From positions 1 to 15,310 of the forward strand of contig DASUBV010000170.1 in NCBI GenBank assembly GCA_035763085.1: a stretch of 15,310 bases of DNA, given 5' to 3'. This document shows, piece after piece, positions 6,933 through 12,602 of the stretch. The notes under the pieces are model-generated. The model was not told where the DNA came from. It searched no databases and saw only the letters and a list, made by a program, of their open reading frames with translations. Within the stretch, counting starts at the first letter, position 1; every line of letters starts with the position of its first letter. This DNA is from DASUBV01 sp035763085 (GTDB lineage: Bacteria > Actinomycetota > Actinomycetes > Streptosporangiales > Streptosporangiaceae). A program made the translations under genes and the position numbers.

Positions 6933-6948
6933 GAGAAGGCTCCTTCTC
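6930..6948 (-). promoter_or_regulatory. Palindrome enclosing the lipoprotein Shine-Dalgarno site
   Basis: On the - strand GAGAAGG (6948-6942) and CCTTCTC (6939-6933) are complementary around a 2-nt centre and end directly against the ATG (6932-6930). The folded RNA would hold GGAG in or beside the loop, so it could modulate translation. This is inference. Confidence 0.4.
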
Positions 6949-7035
6949 TCTCGTTTCGCTTCGTCAGATCGCTGGCCCCAGGTTGATACGCCGCCGCCTG
7001 CGGCTGTGTTCACCTGCGGGGACGGAATTCTGTCG

Positions 7036-7599
7036 TCACGATGACCGGGGGCGCCCCTCGTCGCCCCCGGCGGCGCGCAGGCCAGGCCGGATTAGCAGCA
7101 GCACGAACCCGGCCAGCGACGCAGCGCTGGCTGCCGCCTCACCGAACGCCGCCCACAGCTTCTCCGGGAACCAGACCGGGTCATAGAAATCCGGGAACGG
7201 GCCGAAGGCGCCGATGTCCACGTACCGCGACACGAGCATGAGCGCGAGGGCGCTGGCCGCGATCACGAACCCGAACCCGAACGTCAGGCGCCGGGCCCGC
7301 CCCCGTGCGGGGAGGATCAGCGCGAGAGCCGCGAGCAGGGCCAGCACGGCCTCGACCCGGAACAAGACCCCCTCGTTGATCGCGGCCGGGGCCTCGGCAT
7401 AGGTGGAGGCAAGATCGAGGTGCACGAACGCGTCGATCACCAGCCCCGCGACCGCGATCAGCCGGAGAGCGGCCAGCGCGGCCGCGCGGCCCGACCGGGG
7501 CAGCCAGCTGCGCGGTGCGCCCGCCTGGCGAGGCGGCGGCCCGGTCGCGTGCGGTGACGTGCTGCCGGCCGTGGCAGGCCGGCCATGGTGCTGTGTCAT
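7036..7599 (-). CDS. Four-helix integral membrane protein of a sigma-factor operon
   Basis: This is a 187-residue protein whose family is not recognised with certainty. After a Pro/Gly-rich cytoplasmic-type N-terminus, four hydrophobic helices are visible at about 40-58, 79-97, 106-126 and 149-171. The loop between helices 3 and 4 is aromatic and acidic (FPDFYDPVWFPEKLW). The overall look is that of small DoxX-like or uncharacterised membrane proteins. The start at 7599 is fixed by an ATGA overlap with the stop codon of the upstream anti-sigma gene, implying translational coupling. It probably works with the sigma/anti-sigma pair, as a sensor partner or as a target of the response. No catalytic motif is visible. 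Confidence 0.8.
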   Translation of the reverse strand: MTQHHGRPATAGSTSPHATGPPPRQAGAPRSWLPRSGRAAALAALRLIAVAGLVIDAFVHLDLASTYAEAPAAINEGVLFRVEAVLALLAALALILPARGRARRLTFGFGFVIAASALALMLVSRYVDIGAFGPFPDFYDPVWFPEKLWAAFGEAAASAASLAGFVLLLIRPGLRAAGGDEGRPRSS

Positions 7600-8429
7600 T
7601 GTCCTGCTCCAGGGTTCGAGGGCGGGGCCTTCGATTGCGCCGGCGCGCTGGATGCTGGCGGCGCGTAGCTGCCGGGCCGCCCGGTCGTGATGGTCACCAG
7701 GGTCCTGGAGGCCGTGGCCACCTGCAGGCTCACGATGTCGGCAGGCCGCCACCCGGCACTGGCGGGGACGGTGATCGGCCCCTTGCTCCAGGCATCCCAG
7801 ACTCCGGTGACCTCGGTGTCGCCGGTGCGCGAGTGAACGATCAGGCGGCAGGGCACGTTGAGCGGCAGGCCGCTCGCCGTCAGCCGGATGCTGGTGCCCC
7901 ACGACGTTCCGGTCAGCGAGACAGTGGCGCGCACGTGGGTGGCGGGATTCGCGCCCGAGGCCGTGATCGCCGGCGCCGCCACGGTCGCCGCCTCCGGCTG
8001 GGCCAGCCAGATGCCGCCGGCCACGCCGGCCGCGGCGGCAGCAGCCGCGGTCGCGGCGATGGCCTGCCATGGCCGCGACCACATCCGCCGGACCAGGCCG
8101 GGCCGGGCGGGGGCACCGGGCCCCGGAGGTCGCCCGGCCTGGCCGGACCCGCCGACCGCGTGGCCATTCATGCTCGCGGCGGCCAGGGGGCTGTCCAGAC
8201 GGGCAGCGGCCCGGCTGGCCGCAGCCGCCGGCTGCGGCGCCGCGTGCGGTTCGGCGGCCCACCGGCTTTCCGGAACCCGCGCCAGCAGCCCCGGCAGCGG
8301 CTCCAGCCGCGCCAGCTCGGCCCGGCACTCCGCGCAGGTCAGCAGGTGGGAAGCTACGGCCGTGCGCTCCTGATCATCCGCCGCACCGAGCGCATAGACG
8401 CCGAGGTGAATCATCATCGGGCAGGTCAT
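7596..8429 (-). CDS. Zinc anti-sigma factor (zf-HC2) paired with the ECF sigma
   Basis: This 277-residue protein should hold the sigma factor encoded immediately upstream at the membrane. The ZAS motif is HLLTCAEC (H28-x3-C32-x2-C35). An Ala/Pro-rich linker precedes a single transmembrane helix (about 121-143). The extracytoplasmic domain contains LTASGLP (183-189), C194 and GVWDA (209-213), shared with the orphan anti-sigma at 5214-6053. A Pro/Ser-rich tail ends the protein. Its ATG overlaps the sigma stop codon (ATGA, 8426-8429) and its own stop overlaps the next start (7596-7599), so sigma, anti-sigma and membrane protein form one coupled unit. The arrangement resembles the SigL-RslA pair of mycobacteria, whose anti-sigma also uses an HxxxCxxC zinc site. 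Confidence 0.9.
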   Translation of the reverse strand: MTCPMMIHLGVYALGAADDQERTAVASHLLTCAECRAELARLEPLPGLLARVPESRWAAEPHAAPQPAAAASRAAARLDSPLAAASMNGHAVGGSGQAGRPPGPGAPARPGLVRRMWSRPWQAIAATAAAAAAAGVAGGIWLAQPEAATVAAPAITASGANPATHVRATVSLTGTSWGTSIRLTASGLPLNVPCRLIVHSRTGDTEVTGVWDAWSKGPITVPASAGWRPADIVSLQVATASRTLVTITTGRPGSYAPPASSAPAQSKAPPSNPGAGQ

Positions 8430-8944
8430 GGTCCGGTGACCCCCTGTTCCTCCAGCGTCCTGCGCAAAGCACGCAAGCCGTAGAAGCAGCGGGACCTGAC
8501 GGTCCCCTCCGGGATGGACAGCAGGCCGGCGACCTCCGCCACCGTCCGCCGCCGGTAGAACAGCTCGACGATCACCTGGCGGTGGACGGGGCTCAGGGAG
8601 TCCAGCGCCGAGGCGATGACCAGCGCGTCGACCATGCCGTCAAAACCGTCGCCGGCGGCGGGCACGTAGGCCTCGTCCAGCGGGATCTCGCGCGGCCGGG
8701 CCCGGCGCCGCCGGTGGTAGGTCGAGATCGCGATGTTGCGGGCCACCTTGTGCAGCCACGATCCGGCACGTTCCGGTTCCAGCTCGCTGGCGTGCTGCCA
8801 GCCCCGCAGCATCGTCTCCTGAACCACGTCCTCGGCGGCCTGCAGATCGCCGTTGACGATGGGCAGCACGAAGCCGACCAGCGGCCTCTGGTAGGCGGCC
8901 AGCCAGGCATCCGCGCTGTCATCACAGCCCGAAGATGCTGCCAT
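8426..8944 (-). CDS. ECF sigma factor, SigL-like
   Basis: This 172-residue protein is a short ECF sigma factor with regions 2 and 4 only. Region 2 covers about 11-85 (AEDVVQETMLRGWQH, then WLHKVARNIAISTYHRRRR). Region 4 covers about 112-165 (LDSLSPVHRQVIVELFYRRR, then the helix-turn-helix IPEGTVRSRCFYGLRALR). The features recall actinobacterial SigL-type sigma factors. It is followed without a gap by its anti-sigma factor. The ATG at 8944 has no well-spaced Shine-Dalgarno; a run of G lies only 1 nt away. A candidate promoter places the transcription start at or next to the ATG, so the mRNA is probably leaderless. Confidence 0.9.
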   Translation of the reverse strand: MAASSGCDDSADAWLAAYQRPLVGFVLPIVNGDLQAAEDVVQETMLRGWQHASELEPERAGSWLHKVARNIAISTYHRRRRARPREIPLDEAYVPAAGDGFDGMVDALVIASALDSLSPVHRQVIVELFYRRRTVAEVAGLLSIPEGTVRSRCFYGLRALRRTLEEQGVTGP

Positions 8945-8951
8945 GCCCCCT

Positions 8952-8979
8952 ACTACGCTCAGGGGGCGCGCAGCGTTCA
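8952..8979 (-). promoter_or_regulatory. Candidate autoregulated ECF promoter giving a leaderless sigma mRNA
   Basis: On the - strand TGAACG (8979-8974) is followed after 16 nt by CGTAGT (8957-8952). Mycobacterial SigL promoters, as I recall them, read TGAACC, a similar spacer, then CGT. Only 7 nt separate the -10 from the ATG at 8944, so transcription should begin at or beside the start codon. Confidence 0.55.
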
Positions 8980-8982
8980 GCC

Positions 8983-9001
8983 GCCCGGGATTAACCCCGG
9001 C
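8983..9001 (-). terminator. Weak hairpin after the propeller-phospholipase gene
   Basis: On the - strand GCCGGGG (9001-8995) can pair with TCCCGGGC (8990-8983) around the loop TTAA, with one bulged G and one G-U pair. It lies about 30 nt past the stop at 9032 and just before the sigma promoter, where a terminator would be expected. Confidence 0.35.
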
Positions 9002-9031
9002 GCTGTGACCTGCTTCACCTCCGGGCTGCCG

Positions 9032-12000
9032 CTATGCCCACAGATGTCCGTCCGCGCCCACGACCGGCTTGAGGAAGTCACCCTGGTACGGAACGAACCC
9101 GGCCGCCGAGACGATCGACGTCTTTCCTGGCTCACCGCGGTCGTCCCAGGTGATGTTCTCCAGGAGATTCCCGATAACGAGGGGGCCCTCGTCGGTCAGG
9201 CCCATGACGTACGGCTTGTAGTACGGGAACTGAGCCAGGTTCAGCGTGAAGCCGGACGTGACGTCCTGGTCGTCCGGCGGCTGGCCGAACCGGATCCAGT
9301 TCGTGCCGCCGGTCTCGTCCCAGCTGTACATCCACACCAGGCCGTCGCTGCACAGCGCGAAGCCCAGCCGCGTGTCGACGCCCAGGCCGCGGGTCACCCG
9401 CAGGCCATCGGGTGCGCCGATCGACAACCAGGTGCCGTCCGGGCCGTTGCGCTCGATGAACAGCCACGCCTGCCCGTCGTCCGTGGTCACGGCGACGCAG
9501 CGCTGGCCATTGAGGAAGGCGGCGCCCAGGACTTCGGCCACCGGCATGCCCTCCGGCGGAGCCACGTACTCCCACCGGCTGACCGGCACCTGGTTCTTGT
9601 AGAGGGCTCCGCCGGCGGTACGGACGTAGACGCCGTGGTCGCTGTCGCGGGTCGCGGCCACGGCCGAGCTGGTGATCTGCGGGTCGGGTCCTGGCGGCGC
9701 GCCGAGGTTGGCCCACTCCCACTGGAGCACGTCAGGCTTCCACCACCGGGCCAGGACCTGCCCGACGCTATCGATCATGAAAACGGCCGGGCCGTTCACC
9801 GAGGTCGAGGCGCCGATTCCCGCGCTGATCGTGGCGTCGGAGAGCCCCTCGTGATTCGTCCACAGCCAGGAATTCCCGGTCGACCAGCGGTTCCACAGGT
9901 TGCCATCGGACCCGGCCACCCACAGGTAGGGCCGCCCGTCGTAGACGGTCGCGCCGAGCCCGAGGGTGGCGTTCACGCCGGGGGCCGGCTGGCCCATGTC
10001 CTCCCACTCGGCGGGCCGGCGGTAGACCTGGTTCGCCCACGCCAGCAAGAACCCGGCGGTGGCCGCGATGGCGTTGCCCAGAAGCGCCGGGGCGGTGGCC
10101 CGCGCCGGCGCCGCGTACGCCTCGGAGAAGTAGGCGTAGTCGGCGCCGCGGATCAGCAGCTTGTCGAGGTAGGGCCGGGAGAACTCCGCGGCCGCCTTGA
10201 TGTAGCCCTCCGGCCCGCCGCCCAGGTGCGGGATCTCATGCACCTCGGGCTTGAAGGCCGGGTTGTGCTGGTAGCCCATGATGTAGCCCTCGTAGTCGGT
10301 GTGCAGGCCCCACCGGAACGAGCTGAGATAGGTGTAGTTGTGGGCGTGCATGGGCTGGGTCACGTCGGTCATGTAGTGCAGCGCCAGCCCCAGCTTGTAG
10401 CCCGCCCCGGACCTGCCGTCCAGGCGGCCATCCAGGAAGGCCCGCACCGAGTCGCCGAAGAAACTCGAGCCCCAGCTCAGCGCCGTCGGCTCGGACAGCC
10501 CGAACCAGTTATGGCCGGTGGTGGGGTCGTAGAAGTGCGAGCAGTAACTCGGGATCTGGATGGGGAACAGGCCCGCCACCTGGACGGGATTGTTAAAGGG
10601 CGCCACGAAATCGGCGTCAAAGATGCCCTTGCACATCATGTCGTGCATCGGCTCGCCGATCTCCCCGCGCCCCGGCTGCAGGAGCTTCCGCAGCCAGGCG
10701 CCGACCGGCCCGCCGTCCTCGCCCGCGCGCCAGATGGCCTGATTGACGATCCACAGGTGAGTGCTGCGCAGGTCGTTGTACACGTCCTCGGCGTCCCAGC
10801 CGGGCAGGACGGGACCAGGCTCCGGGATGCCCTCCAGCGAGCCCCGGACCAGCCGGAGCGGATAGCCGTCGGTGTCGATGGCCCAGACATCGAAGGCGCC
10901 GCCGGCGGAAATCTCCGTGACTTTGCCGTCGCAGGGCTGCCAGGCTCCGGCGATGTAGAGGTAAACGTCACCGCTGACCGCGGCCGCGTAGACCACGCCG
11001 CCGCCCAGCGCGCCGATGTCGGCGAACCCGCCGGGCGGGGCCTGCCGGGTGAGCGTGTCCCAGGTCTTCGTGATGCCGTCGTACTGGTGCACGGCCCCGG
11101 ACTTGTCGAGGGCTGTCACCGAGCCGGCGTCGCCGGCGCTGATCCGGACCGCCGGGGCGGGGGGTGCTGCCACGGACTGCCACGCGTTGCTGGCGTGATC
11201 GAAGATGGCCACCGTGCCGTCGGCGCGGGCGCCCCACATCGAGCCGTCGCGGCCGGCTGCCAGCCACACCGGCCCGGCAGGCTGGGGAGACACCGACCAT
11301 TCGCCGGCGGCGCGGGTGAGCCGGACGACCTTGCCACTGGCATCCAGGGCCCACACCGTGCCGGCGTCGACCGCGGCGATCTGCGCGAAGCTGCCCGGCG
11401 CTCCGGACGGGCTCCACAGGCTGGCGTCGCGGGTGTACTGGAAGGCGGCGCGTCCGGCGGAGCCGGCAGCTTCGGTCTGCTCAGTTCGCTCAGTTCGCTC
11501 GATCCGCTCAGTGCTCGCGGGTCCGATCGCCCAGGCATTCCCGAGGCCGCCGAGGGCGATGTCCGCCAGGGGGCCCGGGCCGGGGATGGGCTGCCAGGAC
11601 TGGCGGGCCGGGTCGAACTGGAACGCCCGGCCGGAGGTATCCAGGGACCATACGGTCAGGTCGGCACCGGCCGCGATCCGGGCCAGGCGGCTGCCTGGCC
11701 CGGGGACCGGCTGCCAGGACTGCCCGTCGTACTGGGCCGGGGCACCTTCGGCAGTAACCGCCCAGACCCACCCGGCTTCTCCCGCGGCGATCACGGTGAG
11801 CTCCTCGCTGCTGGGCAGCGGCACCCAGCCGGCGCCCTGGCGTGCATGGGCCGTGCCCAGCCGGGTCAGGCAGAAGACGCCGCCGTCCAGCGTCGCGCAC
11901 ACCTGGGCCGCCGGACCATCCGGCGGCGAGCCGACGGCGGTCCATGTCGCCGCGGCCGGGTCATAGCTGAGCACGCGCCCCTGCGTGTCGACTCCCCAGA

Positions 12001-12301
12001 CCACGTCCGCGCTTCCCGCCGATACCGAGGCCAGCTGCCCGTCCGGCAGCCCGCCAAGGCTCGCCCAGGCGTCCTCGCGGTAGGCATACAAGGTGCCGGC
12101 CTCGTCAACGGCGTAGACCGTGCCATCCGCAGCCGCGCCCACGCTCGCCGGATCGAGTCCCGGGCGAGACTCCCACGGCAGCACGTCCTCGGTATTGGCC
12201 AGCAGCGTGCCGTCCTTGTCCAGGCCCCACACCGCGCCGTCGCCGGCCACGCTGATCCGGCTGAGCTGCGGCTTCGGCGTCTCCTGCCCGTGGCTGCTCA
12301 T
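9032..12301 (-). CDS. Beta-propeller / zinc phospholipase C-like / beta-propeller protein
   Basis: This 1089-residue protein has three parts. Residues about 12-490 hold twelve ~40-residue tectonin-like repeats of the form xxISAGxxxxVWAxDxxGxVxxY, enough for two six-bladed propellers. Residues about 500-775 match the zinc-dependent phospholipase C / S1-P1 nuclease superfamily. The metal-ligand pattern is W502-D503, H515 (STHLWIVNQAI), D562/D564, H589 (SHFYDP), H642-x3-D646-x5-H652 (HYMTDVTQPMH) and H667-x3-E671 (HTDYE), in the same order as clostridial alpha-toxin. Residues about 785-1089 form about seven repeats like those of PLL-type lectins (YLWVAGSDGNLWNRW). No signal peptide or transmembrane helix is seen. 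The ATG at 12301 is preceded by AAGGGA. Likely activities are phospholipid or nucleic-acid phosphodiester cleavage, with the propellers as binding modules; substrate and location are unknown. It diverges from the LAL-type regulator. Confidence 0.88.
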   Translation of the reverse strand: MSSHGQETPKPQLSRISVAGDGAVWGLDKDGTLLANTEDVLPWESRPGLDPASVGAAADGTVYAVDEAGTLYAYREDAWASLGGLPDGQLASVSAGSADVVWGVDTQGRVLSYDPAAATWTAVGSPPDGPAAQVCATLDGGVFCLTRLGTAHARQGAGWVPLPSSEELTVIAAGEAGWVWAVTAEGAPAQYDGQSWQPVPGPGSRLARIAAGADLTVWSLDTSGRAFQFDPARQSWQPIPGPGPLADIALGGLGNAWAIGPASTERIERTERTEQTEAAGSAGRAAFQYTRDASLWSPSGAPGSFAQIAAVDAGTVWALDASGKVVRLTRAAGEWSVSPQPAGPVWLAAGRDGSMWGARADGTVAIFDHASNAWQSVAAPPAPAVRISAGDAGSVTALDKSGAVHQYDGITKTWDTLTRQAPPGGFADIGALGGGVVYAAAVSGDVYLYIAGAWQPCDGKVTEISAGGAFDVWAIDTDGYPLRLVRGSLEGIPEPGPVLPGWDAEDVYNDLRSTHLWIVNQAIWRAGEDGGPVGAWLRKLLQPGRGEIGEPMHDMMCKGIFDADFVAPFNNPVQVAGLFPIQIPSYCSHFYDPTTGHNWFGLSEPTALSWGSSFFGDSVRAFLDGRLDGRSGAGYKLGLALHYMTDVTQPMHAHNYTYLSSFRWGLHTDYEGYIMGYQHNPAFKPEVHEIPHLGGGPEGYIKAAAEFSRPYLDKLLIRGADYAYFSEAYAAPARATAPALLGNAIAATAGFLLAWANQVYRRPAEWEDMGQPAPGVNATLGLGATVYDGRPYLWVAGSDGNLWNRWSTGNSWLWTNHEGLSDATISAGIGASTSVNGPAVFMIDSVGQVLARWWKPDVLQWEWANLGAPPGPDPQITSSAVAATRDSDHGVYVRTAGGALYKNQVPVSRWEYVAPPEGMPVAEVLGAAFLNGQRCVAVTTDDGQAWLFIERNGPDGTWLSIGAPDGLRVTRGLGVDTRLGFALCSDGLVWMYSWDETGGTNWIRFGQPPDDQDVTSGFTLNLAQFPYYKPYVMGLTDEGPLVIGNLLENITWDDRGEPGKTSIVSAAGFVPYQGDFLKPVVGADGHLWA

Positions 12302-12407
12302 GATGTCCCTTCCCCGCTCTTCCCCGCTGTCGTCCCGCCGCGGAGCCTGCTAGCCCAGGCGGCGAAGTCACTTTCCGCCCAGCATCGGATGAGGGGTGGC
12401 CGGAGCG

Positions 12408-12429
12408 CGTCAGGGTAAGGACCCTGACG
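12408..12429. promoter_or_regulatory. Operator-like dyad
   Basis: CGTCAGGGT (12408-12416) is exactly complementary to ACCCTGACG (12421-12429) around AAGG. It lies about 107 bp upstream of the propeller-phospholipase start and 174 bp upstream of the regulator start, as expected for an operator of a dimeric regulator. Confidence 0.5.
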
Positions 12430-12480
12430 TTTGGCTCGTGCCCTGATCCGGCTGCCGGCCGGCCGCGGCGGACGCTGAGC

Positions 12481-12511
12481 TGGGTGCCGGGCGGCGCGTG
12501 GCCGGCACCCA
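12481..12511. promoter_or_regulatory. Long hairpin in the regulator leader region
   Basis: TGGGTGCCGG (12481-12490) pairs perfectly with CCGGCACCCA (12502-12511) across an 11-nt loop. It lies about 90 bp upstream of the regulator GTG and could be a leader hairpin or a protein-binding dyad. No T-tract follows. Confidence 0.4.
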
Positions 12512-12602
12512 GCGACTGCACTGCGGCCGCAAGAGCGCGCCCGGGAGGCTGGAGCCAGGGCCGGCCGGGTGCGATGCCGCCGGAGTCACGAGAGAGGGAG
12601 CC

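Larger units (their letters stand above)
12302..12602. other. Divergent intergenic region with two dyads
   Basis: This 301-bp region separates the propeller-phospholipase gene (-) from the LAL-type regulator gene (+) and should hold both promoters. I see no convincing -35/-10 pair. It contains the dyads at 12408-12429 and 12481-12511 and a 10-bp tandem duplication (TTCCCCGCT plus C/G, 12309-12328) just upstream of the - strand ribosome binding site. The regulator's site AGAGAGGGAG ends 2 nt before its GTG. No gene is supported here. Confidence 0.6.

Noticed and set aside
6990..7020. A second TGAAC...CGTATC pair upstream of the lipoprotein gene (- strand)
   Set aside because: The spacer is about 13 nt, too short against the 16 nt at the sigma promoter, so a separate SigL-type promoter is not supported.
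8069..12418. A 1449-codon open frame on the + strand
   Set aside because: It is antisense to the propeller-phospholipase, sigma and anti-sigma genes, which have clear domains. Its translation is low-complexity Gly/Ala/Arg/Val with no recognisable motif, as expected for a shadow frame in GC-rich DNA.
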